Shown piece after piece: positions 1-8,059 of a DNA stretch of 64,000 nt (positions within the stretch are counted from its first letter, which is position 1; every line of letters begins with the position of its first letter). Origin of the DNA: Lachnospiraceae bacterium. GTDB lineage: Bacteria > Bacillota > Clostridia > Lachnospirales > Lachnospiraceae. Both the position numbers and the translations under genes were made by a program. The stretch is taken from contig JAILFA010000035.1 of the NCBI GenBank assembly GCA_024687125.1, forward strand, positions 1 to 64,000, in the 5' to 3' direction. The notes under the pieces were generated by a model, which ran no database searches, was not told the DNA's origin, and worked only from the letters and a program-made list of their open reading frames with translations.

Positions 1-50
1 TCCGCCGCGGGCTTTTCCGCCGCCGGTTTTTCCGCCGCGGCTTTTACCGC
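1..50 (-). repeat. EKPAA-coding tandem repeat in kinase linker
   Basis: Imperfect 15-base units encode Glu-Lys-Pro-Ala-Ala repeats directly after the receiver domain of the hybrid kinase. At least two full copies and a variant are visible before the window edge. This looks like a flexible charged Ala/Pro linker and is in frame. Confidence 0.7.
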
Positions 51-2129
51 CCTGCCGGGTTTTTCTGTCACGATCTTTTCAAAAGTAACAGCGGACTCCG
101 GCAGCACGCGCCGCAGGACCCTCTCCAGTTCGGGGATCTCAACGGGTTTGCTGACAAAGCCGTCAAAGCCCTCGGACAGGAACATCTCCCGGGCGGTGCT
201 CACGGCGTTCGCGGTAAGCGCGACGATCGGCATATCTCTGCCCTGGCCGGCCCGGTCCGCGCGGATCGTTTTCATCGTCTCGATCCCGTCCATTCTGGGC
301 ATCATGTGATCCATGAACACAATATCAAATGACCTTTCCCTGCAGATGCTGATGGCCTCCTGGCCGGACTGCACGGTCGTCACATTCATGCCGTAGCCTT
401 TGAAGAGCCCTCTGGCCACCGTCAGGTTCATCGGTTCGTCGTCGACAACAAGCGCCTCTACCCCCGGGCAGAGCATCCTGGTCTGCTCGTCTTCCTCGCC
501 GGGAGCTCTGTTGAGGACCGTGACCACCGGGAAGCAGTAAAAAGGCTTTTCCATGAGTCTGGCGCGGGAACCCTCCGGCAGACTGAAATCGTCATCGGCC
601 ACGACGACGACAACCACCTCTTTCGCCAGTTCTTCGATATAAGCCGGATCCGTCCCGTATTCCTCGGCCGCGATGAAAAGATGAGTAAGACGCACGGAAG
701 CCGCAAGGCGCCGGAGACTTTCGACATTGTCGACGCGGTGCATCTGCGTGCCGAGTCCGTGCACGATATTGCTCACCATGCGGTTGTAGTATTCACGCAC
801 ATTGGGATCGGGGTACTTGTCGAAATGCAGGTAGGCGCCGAGGCACAGCTTCTCTCTGTTCGCCAGCGACATGCAGCTGCTGCGGTCGATGACCTTCTGC
901 GGAACGGAGACCCGGACCGTTGTGCCGACGCCCGGCCTGGATTCCATGGTCATAAACCCGCCCATGCATGCCACAAAGCCCTTGACGATCGGAATGCCCA
1001 GTCCCAGGCCGCCGCCCTGCCGGGAACGGCCGGAATCCGCCTGGTAGAATCTCTCCGAGATCCGCTCCAGCTCCGCGCCGCTCATGCCGATACCGGTATC
1101 CGTCACCTCGATGCGGAGATTGATCCCGTACGCTTCCTCCACGGAATCGATCCGGACATAGATCCCGCCCTGGACGGTATACTTCAGGCCGTTCATGATC
1201 AGATGCCACAGGATCCGCTTGAGTTTTCCCACGTCGCCGTTCATCACGGAAGGAATGGACGGATCCACATCGATCACCAGCTCGATCCCCGGGCGCTTGT
1301 AGGGGCGCAGCTGCGCCACCAGATCGTTCAGAACGGAATCGAGCATGTAGTCATCTTCATTTCTGACCAGGATCCTGCGGTCGATCTCCGAATAATCGAG
1401 GATGTCGCTGATCTGCTCGCCGACACGCCAGCCCGCCTCCTGGATCGCGTGCAGGTCCTCCGTGAGCTCGGGATCCCTGTTCTTTTCCAGGGACACACCC
1501 GACAGACCCACCACCGCGTTTACCGGCGTCCGAATCTCATGAGACACATTGGCGAGGAAATCATCGAGGCGGTCGGTCGCGTCCTTGAGGAAATCGATCT
1601 CCTCCATCGATTCGCCCAGGACCGATCTCCACTTGTCGATGATCACGCGCGCTAACCAGCCGATCATGAGGATCATGACGACATGCAGAAAAATACGGCT
1701 CACCTCAAGACTGTCAAAGGTGAAGCCGCTGTAGAACATCTGGACGATCTCATAGGTCATCGTCACAAAATACGTAAGCTGGCAGAGTGTGATGAGCTTT
1801 TTGATACCTGTCATCGTGTACAGGATGATGACGACAGACATGACCGTTGCCAGATCAAAGGTACTGGTCTGATGGATGCCGTAGAAGAAAAAGGTGCCCA
1901 TCATTAGAAGGGAATAGACCCAGAGCCTGCCCTGCTGCTCGAGCATCTGCCTGATATGCAGCGTCCAGCTCACGGTCACACCGAGAAAAATGAGGACAAG
2001 TGCCCATTTCTCCCAGCCCATCAGCAGTGACTCCGCTACGAGGATGACTGAAAAGAATGTGTATGCAAGCAGGATCACCATATGGGACGTTTTGAACAGA
2101 TCGCTTCTATCGATACGCCGTCCCGCCAT
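1..2129 (-). CDS. Hybrid histidine kinase, membrane-bound (3' end outside window)
   Basis: A sensor kinase that would autophosphorylate on His and pass phosphate to its own receiver. About 709 codons are visible, from an ATG at 2129. Residues 1-165 form five or six hydrophobic helices. The H-box (NVSHEIRTP, His about 197) is followed by the ATPase N-box (NGLKYT), G1 (DTGIGM, about 345) and G2 (GGGLGLGI). A region at about 470-560 resembles a receiver but lacks a clear phosphoacceptor. A canonical receiver follows with Asp about 605 in IVFMDHMMPRMDG and the conserved Lys in FVSKP. The chain then enters an EKPAA-repeat linker and runs off the window, possibly toward an HPt or another receiver. 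The start lies 1 nt after the stop of the REC-GGDEF-REC-HD-GYP gene, so the two are coupled and probably partners. The input signal is not evident. Confidence 0.9.
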   Translation of the reverse strand, partial: MAGRRIDRSDLFKTSHMVILLAYTFFSVILVAESLLMGWEKWALVLIFLGVTVSWTLHIRQMLEQQGRLWVYSLLMMGTFFFYGIHQTSTFDLATVMSVVIILYTMTGIKKLITLCQLTYFVTMTYEIVQMFYSGFTFDSLEVSRIFLHVVMILMIGWLARVIIDKWRSVLGESMEEIDFLKDATDRLDDFLANVSHEIRTPVNAVVGLSGVSLEKNRDPELTEDLHAIQEAGWRVGEQISDILDYSEIDRRILVRNEDDYMLDSVLNDLVAQLRPYKRPGIELVIDVDPSIPSVMNGDVGKLKRILWHLIMNGLKYTVQGGIYVRIDSVEEAYGINLRIEVTDTGIGMSGAELERISERFYQADSGRSRQGGGLGLGIPIVKGFVACMGGFMTMESRPGVGTTVRVSVPQKVIDRSSCMSLANREKLCLGAYLHFDKYPDPNVREYYNRMVSNIVHGLGTQMHRVDNVESLRRLAASVRLTHLFIAAEEYGTDPAYIEELAKEVVVVVVADDDFSLPEGSRARLMEKPFYCFPVVTVLNRAPGEEDEQTRMLCPGVEALVVDDEPMNLTVARGLFKGYGMNVTTVQSGQEAISICRERSFDIVFMDHMMPRMDGIETMKTIRADRAGQGRDMPIVALTANAVSTAREMFLSEGFDGFVSKPVEIPELERVLRRVLPESAVTFEKIVTEKPGRAVKAAAEKPAAEKPAA

Positions 2130-2130
2130 A

Positions 2131-4512
2131 CTACCGCTGTTCCTTCATCTGATACTCCCCGTCCTCATCGATCATGCCGATCATGATATCGGCAAATTTC
2201 GGATCGAACTGGGTGCCTCTCCCCCTGACGATCTCTTCCCGGACATGCTCCTGGGAAAGCGGCTCACGGTAGCTCCGTCTGCTCGTCATCGCGTCATAGG
2301 AATCGGCGACTGCGATGATCCGCGCTTCCTCAGGGATATCCTCCCCTTTAAGCCCGTCAGGGTATCCCCCGCCGTCGTATCTCTCATGATGCCAGCGCGC
2401 TCCGCTCGTGAGCTGCGGCATCTCCTTGATCCTCTCCAGGATCCTGGCTCCCTTGGCCGGATGGGTCTTGATCATCTCGAACTCCTCATCGGAGAGCCTG
2501 GCCGGCTTGTTGATCACGGCATCCGGCACACCGATCTTGCCGACGTCATGCAGCAGTCCCATCATATAGATATCATCCAGCTTCTCGTCGGAATACCCGA
2601 ATTTCCTGGCGATCATCCTTGAATATTCCGCCACGCGGCCGGAATGACCGTTGGTATAGGTATCCTTGGCGTCGATCGCTTCCGCGAGAGCCTTGACGAT
2701 GTTCAGGGACAGGTTCTCGTTTTCCTCGGTCTTGCGCTCAACCTCCTGCGTCAGATTGTTCTGGAGGTACATGAGCTCCAGGATATGCCGCACGCGGAGG
2801 ATCAGTGTGTTCGGGATGATCGGCTTGCGGATGAAATCCATCGCTCCGAGCTCAAGACCGCGTGTTTCGGTCTCCTCATCCTCATCCGCGGTCAGAAAGA
2901 TCACCGGGATGCGGACAGCGGCCCCGCCGCGCTCTCTCAGGCGCCTGAGCGTCTCAAAGCCGTCCATTTCCGGCATCTTGACATCCAGCAGGACCAGATC
3001 CGGCTGTTTGTCCTTGATGAAATCCAGAAACGCGGATCCCGACTGCAGCGCCGTCACGCGCATGTTGTTCTTGCTCAGGATACTCCCCACCAGCGTGAGA
3101 TTGGTCATGTCGTCATCGACGACCGCCACCCAGTCGGGCTGTCTTTCCTCAGTATGCTGCTTATGATGGGAATCCGTGTTGATACTCTCGGATTCAACGC
3201 TCAGGGTGACATACTTGCTGTATTCATCCTTGGACCAGGAGGCCTGAATGCGCTCGATGACGCGCTCCACATTGTATGCGCTGATCTCCGGGAGCAGCAG
3301 GAAAAAGTGATTTTCACCGATCTGCATCATGATGTCGCTGTTCCGAAGGGAATCCTGGAGCAGCTCTCTGACCCGCTCGATGATCTCCACCCGCTGCGTG
3401 ACCGAAAACATGGTCTGCGGGATCTGCGCCGTGAACAGGAATTTGTACGCCGTTCCCTGATAGCGGTCCATGTAGCGGATCATGTAGCGGTAGATGTTGC
3501 CGAAGGCTTCGCGGCCCATCCACATGGCGCTCTGCGGGATCGTCCTCTCCTCAAGAATGCGGGAAAGGGTCCTCAGATCCATATCCCCGGGGATCTCGTC
3601 ATCATCATAGTCCGCTCCCGGCTCATACAGAACATATCCGTGCTTGCCGCCGTTCTTGACACGGTACAGCATCTTGTCGGCGATACGAAACAGTTCGGAG
3701 AAATCATTGCCGTGCTCCGGGACCATGACGGCTCCCATCGACGCGCCCAGCGGGATGCTCATCTGCTCGCCCATGATGCGCTTGGCTTCCGCGAGCATGC
3801 TCTCGTTGATCTTTTTCGAGTAGCGTCTGAGCTCTGCCTCGTCCCTGAGCCCTTCGCAGAAGATCAGGAATTCGTCGCCGCCGATCCTGCCCAGGGTCCC
3901 CTCCGAAGGGAGATTGGCCCGCATGACCTCGGCAAACGCGGTCAGGATCTGATCGCCGGTCTCATGACCGTAGATATCGTTGACCAGTTTAAAGGAATCG
4001 AGATCGATCACGCACAGGCAGCCCTTTTCGGACGCGCACAGCGCGCGGATATGTTCGTCCGCGGCGGCCTTGTTGAGGAAGCCGGTCAGCTTGTCGATCG
4101 TGGCCTGTTCTTCGTATTTGTGCATCCGTCCGTGGGTGCTGATGATATTCTCGACACGGCGGACCAGGATATCCGGATTGAACGGCTTGCGGATATAGTC
4201 CGATACGCCTGCGTCAAACCCGCGCCTCTCCGACGCGGCGTCATCGTCGGCCGTCAGGAAGACAACAGGCACCTCGGGGATCCCGAGCTCCTGCTCCAGC
4301 TCTCTGTATTTCTCCAGTGTCTCGAAGCCGTCCATTTCCGGCATCTTGATGTCCAGCAGGATCAGATCCGGGGCCTTGTCCCCCCGCACATAGTCCAGCA
4401 GTGCCTGCCCGGAGTCCAGGGCGGTCACGCGCATGCTGTTGCGGCTCAGGATGCTTCCGGCGATCTTGAGATTGGAAATATCATCATCGACTACAATGAT
4501 CCAGTCAGCCAT
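2131..4512 (-). CDS. Response regulator REC-GGDEF-REC-HD-GYP
   Basis: A 793-residue soluble protein that carries both c-di-GMP synthesis and breakdown domains. Receiver 1 is at about 1-120 (LILLDIKMPEMDG). A diguanylate cyclase domain follows with an intact GGDEF at about 210 (GRIGGDEFLIF). A degenerate cyclase-like stretch lies at about 320-445 (IGENHF at the signature). Receiver 2 is at about 459-575 (LVLLDVKMPEMDG), and an HD-GYP phosphodiesterase at about 600-785 has LLHDVGKIG and HHERYDGGGYPDG. The two receivers are strikingly alike (both contain GSILS and MRVTAL), which suggests fusion after duplication. It lies between the GGDEF-EAL gene (11 nt) and the hybrid kinase (1 nt), which probably phosphorylates one or both receivers. 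Which activity dominates cannot be read from sequence. Confidence 0.93.
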   Translation of the reverse strand: MADWIIVVDDDISNLKIAGSILSRNSMRVTALDSGQALLDYVRGDKAPDLILLDIKMPEMDGFETLEKYRELEQELGIPEVPVVFLTADDDAASERRGFDAGVSDYIRKPFNPDILVRRVENIISTHGRMHKYEEQATIDKLTGFLNKAAADEHIRALCASEKGCLCVIDLDSFKLVNDIYGHETGDQILTAFAEVMRANLPSEGTLGRIGGDEFLIFCEGLRDEAELRRYSKKINESMLAEAKRIMGEQMSIPLGASMGAVMVPEHGNDFSELFRIADKMLYRVKNGGKHGYVLYEPGADYDDDEIPGDMDLRTLSRILEERTIPQSAMWMGREAFGNIYRYMIRYMDRYQGTAYKFLFTAQIPQTMFSVTQRVEIIERVRELLQDSLRNSDIMMQIGENHFFLLLPEISAYNVERVIERIQASWSKDEYSKYVTLSVESESINTDSHHKQHTEERQPDWVAVVDDDMTNLTLVGSILSKNNMRVTALQSGSAFLDFIKDKQPDLVLLDVKMPEMDGFETLRRLRERGGAAVRIPVIFLTADEDEETETRGLELGAMDFIRKPIIPNTLILRVRHILELMYLQNNLTQEVERKTEENENLSLNIVKALAEAIDAKDTYTNGHSGRVAEYSRMIARKFGYSDEKLDDIYMMGLLHDVGKIGVPDAVINKPARLSDEEFEMIKTHPAKGARILERIKEMPQLTSGARWHHERYDGGGYPDGLKGEDIPEEARIIAVADSYDAMTSRRSYREPLSQEHVREEIVRGRGTQFDPKFADIMIGMIDEDGEYQMKEQR

Positions 4513-4523
4513 AGAGTGATGAC

Positions 4524-6188
4524 CTAAGAAATGCTCGCTGCAAGAATACGATCGAAGGGGACAGGTTTGGAATAATAGTAACCCTGAAGGCTGCTGACGG
4601 AGAACCTGCGGAGATGCTCGCGCATCGCCGCGGACTCGATGCCCTCGGCGCAGACGTCGGAACCGTAAACAGACGCCAGACCGGAAATATGCTCGATCGT
4701 GGCCATGCTGTGCGTGTCCCTTTCAATGTCTTTGACAAATTCACGGTCGATCTTAACGACGTCCACCGGCAGCTCCCTGAGGATGCTGATCGATGAATAG
4801 CCGGTGCCGAAATCATCCAGTGCGAACCGGATGCCGTGGCTGCGCAGCTCGCTGATGATCGAGCGCAGCATATCCAGATCCAGCAGGCGGCAGCGTTCGG
4901 TGATCTCCAGGCAGAGATTCTGCGGAGGAAACCCGGTCTCTTCCAGGATCTCCAGGACCGTCCTGGAAAAGTCCGCCTTTTCCATCTGCGCATAGGACAG
5001 ATTGACATTCATGACGAAATCCGGATAACGTTCCAGGAATTTGATGCCGTCCAGCATCGCGGTACGCAGGATCCAGTCGCCGAGCCGCGGGAAGAGCATG
5101 TCCTTTTCAACGATCGGAATGAAATCGTTGGGAGGAACTTCGCCGAAGGTATCATCCTTCCACCGGATCAGCGCCTCCATGCCGGAGAGCTTCTCCGTCT
5201 CGGCGTTCATGATCGGCTGATAGCACAGATAGAAGCCGCGGCAGTTATCCACGATGCAGTCCCGGATGACATGGACCATCTCGAGGGTCTTGCGGCTCTC
5301 GCGGTTGACCGTATTGTGAAAGATGACCAGTTCGCCCTGCTGCCTGTCCTTGGACTCATCATAGGCATAATTCAGGCAGGCATAGACCGCCTGGTCGCCG
5401 ACATCAAAGCTGTCGATCGTGAGCATGCCGCCGTTGGTCACAAGGCAGTGCCGCACCCCGTCCACCAGGAAGCCGCTCACCAGATCGGCTTTTCGCTCAC
5501 GGTAGCGCTGCGCGAATTCTTCTTCGGAAAGCTTTGTGGAGAGCAGGGCGAATCTTGCCCCGTCCATACGATAGACCTTGCCGTCGGCTCCCATGGTTTT
5601 TTCCAAGGAACGGGCGAGTGTCTGCAGCACCCGGTTGCCGACAGCGTAGCCGTAGACATTGTTGATCTCCGAGAAACGGCTGATGCCGAGCATCAGGACA
5701 TTACAGGTCTGATGCTCACGCATGTTCGCGCGGGGCTCCTCAAACAGCCCGTACTGGTTGCGAAGTTCCGTGACTGCGTCGATCTCGCCGTGCAGTCCGT
5801 GGTTGCGGATCACGCCGGCAAAGATCGCCGGATTCCCCTCGGCATCCCTGAGGACAACACCTTTACAGGTGCAGACGACATAACTGCCCTCCGCGTTCTT
5901 TACGCGGTACTGCATGTTATGCGAGGTGGATTCTCCGCTCAGGACAGCTGCGATGTTCTTATCGAAATGACTGCGTTCATCCGGATGGACATGTTCGCTC
6001 CAGATCCGGTCAGCCTGGTCCATATAGACGCCCGGCATGCCGAAATAGGCGACGGCCTCCTCGGCCCACCGGGAAAAGTGTGTCTTCAGATCGCACACAT
6101 AGGCGTATGAGCTCTCAGAAACAACGGAAAACGCCTGAAACATCTCATCCAGTATGATCTTTCTCTCTTCCGGTGTCTGTTTAGGCAT
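4524..6188 (-). CDS. PAS-like / degenerate GGDEF / EAL c-di-GMP phosphodiesterase
   Basis: A 554-residue protein predicted to hydrolyse c-di-GMP. Residues 1-130 resemble a PAS fold and there is no membrane segment. The cyclase domain (about 140-290) has DGARF where GGDEF is expected, so it is probably a regulatory GTP-binding or pseudo-cyclase domain. The EAL domain (about 300-545) looks catalytic: GMEALIRW, NVNLSYAQ, LEITERC, LDDFGTGYSS, VVKIDREF, CAEGIES and LQGYYYSKP are all present. It sits between the DUF5722 gene and the REC-GGDEF-REC-HD-GYP gene, so one transcript encodes opposing c-di-GMP activities. It starts at an ATG preceded by a G-rich ribosome-binding sequence. Confidence 0.92.
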   Translation of the reverse strand: MPKQTPEERKIILDEMFQAFSVVSESSYAYVCDLKTHFSRWAEEAVAYFGMPGVYMDQADRIWSEHVHPDERSHFDKNIAAVLSGESTSHNMQYRVKNAEGSYVVCTCKGVVLRDAEGNPAIFAGVIRNHGLHGEIDAVTELRNQYGLFEEPRANMREHQTCNVLMLGISRFSEINNVYGYAVGNRVLQTLARSLEKTMGADGKVYRMDGARFALLSTKLSEEEFAQRYRERKADLVSGFLVDGVRHCLVTNGGMLTIDSFDVGDQAVYACLNYAYDESKDRQQGELVIFHNTVNRESRKTLEMVHVIRDCIVDNCRGFYLCYQPIMNAETEKLSGMEALIRWKDDTFGEVPPNDFIPIVEKDMLFPRLGDWILRTAMLDGIKFLERYPDFVMNVNLSYAQMEKADFSRTVLEILEETGFPPQNLCLEITERCRLLDLDMLRSIISELRSHGIRFALDDFGTGYSSISILRELPVDVVKIDREFVKDIERDTHSMATIEHISGLASVYGSDVCAEGIESAAMREHLRRFSVSSLQGYYYSKPVPFDRILAASIS

Positions 6189-6214
6189 CCCTGCGGCTGT
6201 CCCCCTTTGAAGAA

Positions 6215-6232
6215 CAGGTCATCCCTGACCTG
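6215..6232 (-). terminator. Short hairpin between DUF5722 gene and GGDEF-EAL gene
   Basis: A perfect 7-bp inverted repeat (6215-6221 with 6226-6232, loop of 4) follows the DUF5722 stop codon. On the minus strand it is followed by TTCTTC, a poor U-tract. It may be a weak terminator or attenuator that lowers expression of the signalling genes relative to the exported first gene. Confidence 0.4.
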
Positions 6233-6253
6233 CGGTACGCGTAGATCATACGC

Positions 6254-7894
6254 TCAGCGGACACCGTCTCCGGCGCGCGTCTGCAGAACTCTGTTGGTTA
6301 CCAGATACTGTACATCCTGACCGATGATCTGGGAGGCAGTGGCTTCCGCCTGCACCTGCGCACCGGTTCCCATCTTCTTGTAGACCTCATAAGCCGGCTT
6401 GATGGAGCCGTCCGTTCTCTTGAGACCCTGCGCGATATGCGACTGCATCTCGTGCGCATCGTCGAATTCCCTGTACAGGATATACGAATCAATGTGCGGA
6501 TTCGTCGCCGCCATCAGGTAGGAGTAAACGATGGAAGCCGCCTGCAGATCCTCACCGAAGCTGGATGTGTATCCGATCTCCGACAGGGAGATGCTGCGTA
6601 CCTGTCCGTTCGGAGCCAGATATCCCGGCTGCGACATATAGTTCGTGAGAACATCGATGTTCTCGATCGTGATATACGGTGTGGAGACATCGTTTTTGAC
6701 CCATACCGCCGGCTGGTTCCAGGCATACGGATCATAGAGCGGGGAATTGTACGGATGGAAGGAAAGTCCCCAGTCGATATTGCCCTCGCGGTTGATGGTG
6801 TCCGTAAAGCGGTCGATATACTGACGGCTCAGGAAGCATCCGGGATTGGATTTGCGGCCCCACTCCTGATCGATGGAGTTGTACACGCGCGCGTTGGCGT
6901 TGACGCTCTTGATGGCGTTGTAGAAGATACGGAACGCCTTGACATACTCGCTGACGTTGAGCTCCAGGTTGGAAGAACTCATGTGATGCCATTCCGTGCG
7001 GGCGTTGACCTCATTGCCGATGACCCAGTTGTCGACCTGACCGTGACCGTCAGAGCCGGAATATCTCGCCGCGAGGAAGGTCGCGACAGCCTTGAGATGT
7101 GCCGTACCGGCGGCCTCCTTGGTATTGAACGCATATCCCGGGCAGGCATGTCCGTCACGGGAAAGCGGATGGATCAGATCCGCGCCGGCCGCTGTCTTAT
7201 TGTTGATGAGCGTCAGTGTCAGCTGGAAACCGCTGCCGCTGCACCAGCCGATAAAGCCGTCATACTGACGGAGCGCTGCTGTATTGAACTGATAGACCTG
7301 TCCGCAGTAGGGGAACTCGATTGTCGGAAGGGACGGATCGCTGGAGGGTCCGACAATATCGCCGAGATAGATATTGTAGGCCATCTGAGCCACGCCGAGA
7401 TCCTTGAAGGTGGCGGCATCCGTCGAGCCGGGCAGGATCCCCTTGATGCCGTGGTCCATACGCGGCTTTGTAAAGGAAGCGATCCCCTCGGGATTGGTGA
7501 TGTAATGCTCGTCGCTCACCTGAACCAGTCCGTTGCCCTGCTTGACGCAGACGATGAACTTGCGCATCAGGTTGCTGTTCGGTGCTCCGTTATTGAGCGG
7601 AAAAGTGAACTGCGCACTGGAATCGGCCGGTGCCGAGGCGACGACTTCGCCGACCGGTCCGTCCTGATAGACCTCATCCGCGCAGAGATAGAACTGTCCG
7701 TCCGCGGAAGCAGGAACCGCACCGCAGTTCGCAGTCACGACGACATTGCCTCCCTGGATGACGGCACTGGTGATGTTCACCGGCCTGCCGGCGGCATCCG
7801 CCGACTCGGAGGTGTAAGGGTTCGCGAACGCGGAGACCGTAAACAAGACCGCGCCGAGAACGATTGCCAGCAAGTTTCTTCCTGTCTTCTTCAA
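6254..7894 (-). CDS. Exported DUF5722 TIM-barrel protein, putative glycoside hydrolase
   Basis: A secreted protein of about 546 residues. The best start is a TTG at 7894, 8 nt after AGAGGAG; it gives MKKTGRNLLAIVLGAVLF, a typical signal peptide ending near residue 24. An in-frame TTG 18 nt upstream lies on top of the ribosome-binding site and is unlikely. The C-terminal two thirds match the DUF5722 pattern: a TIM barrel with VIGNEVNARTEW (about 293, a plausible acid/base Asn-Glu pair) and SLSEIGYTS (about 439, a plausible nucleophile Glu), as in clan-A glycosidases. The N-terminal 150 residues look like a beta domain. It is first in a c-di-GMP signalling operon, suggesting a role in extracellular polysaccharide turnover. 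Substrate unknown. Confidence 0.85.
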   Translation of the reverse strand: MKKTGRNLLAIVLGAVLFTVSAFANPYTSESADAAGRPVNITSAVIQGGNVVVTANCGAVPASADGQFYLCADEVYQDGPVGEVVASAPADSSAQFTFPLNNGAPNSNLMRKFIVCVKQGNGLVQVSDEHYITNPEGIASFTKPRMDHGIKGILPGSTDAATFKDLGVAQMAYNIYLGDIVGPSSDPSLPTIEFPYCGQVYQFNTAALRQYDGFIGWCSGSGFQLTLTLINNKTAAGADLIHPLSRDGHACPGYAFNTKEAAGTAHLKAVATFLAARYSGSDGHGQVDNWVIGNEVNARTEWHHMSSSNLELNVSEYVKAFRIFYNAIKSVNANARVYNSIDQEWGRKSNPGCFLSRQYIDRFTDTINREGNIDWGLSFHPYNSPLYDPYAWNQPAVWVKNDVSTPYITIENIDVLTNYMSQPGYLAPNGQVRSISLSEIGYTSSFGEDLQAASIVYSYLMAATNPHIDSYILYREFDDAHEMQSHIAQGLKRTDGSIKPAYEVYKKMGTGAQVQAEATASQIIGQDVQYLVTNRVLQTRAGDGVR

Positions 7895-7954
7895 AACCAA
7901 CACTCCTCTCAAAAATCTTCAAATTACATTATGAAAAACCCCATAAGCCTTCAT

Positions 7955-7983
7955 ATTTTATGTCATTTTGGGCCGAGTGTCAA
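7955..7983 (-). promoter_or_regulatory. Sigma-A-type promoter for DUF5722/c-di-GMP operon
   Basis: On the minus strand a perfect TTGACA (complement of 7978-7983) is followed after 17 nt by TAAAAT (complement of 7955-7960). Transcription would start near 7948, leaving a leader of about 55 nt. That is too short for a c-di-GMP riboswitch. Confidence 0.8.
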
Positions 7984-8021
7984 CGATTCCAAAGGATAAC
8001 GGGCGTTTTTATACCTCCAAA

Positions 8022-8050
8022 TTGCAATCCGCATGCCGGTTTGCTATGAT
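8022..8050 (+). promoter_or_regulatory. Extended -10 promoter abutting the flippase start
   Basis: TTGCAA (8022-8027), a 17-nt spacer and TATGAT (8045-8050) preceded by TGC form an extended -10 promoter. The proposed ATG is at 8060, only 9 nt beyond the -10, so the mRNA would have essentially no leader. No Shine-Dalgarno sequence lies between. Confidence 0.65.
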
Positions 8051-8059
8051 AGTTCTGTT

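Noticed and set aside
1-50. CRISPR-like or microsatellite array at the window start
   Set aside because: The repeats are in frame, imperfect and encode a protein linker without spacers.
7895-7950. c-di-GMP riboswitch before the DUF5722 operon
   Set aside because: The leader from the mapped promoter is about 55 nt and has no GEMM-type conserved segments.
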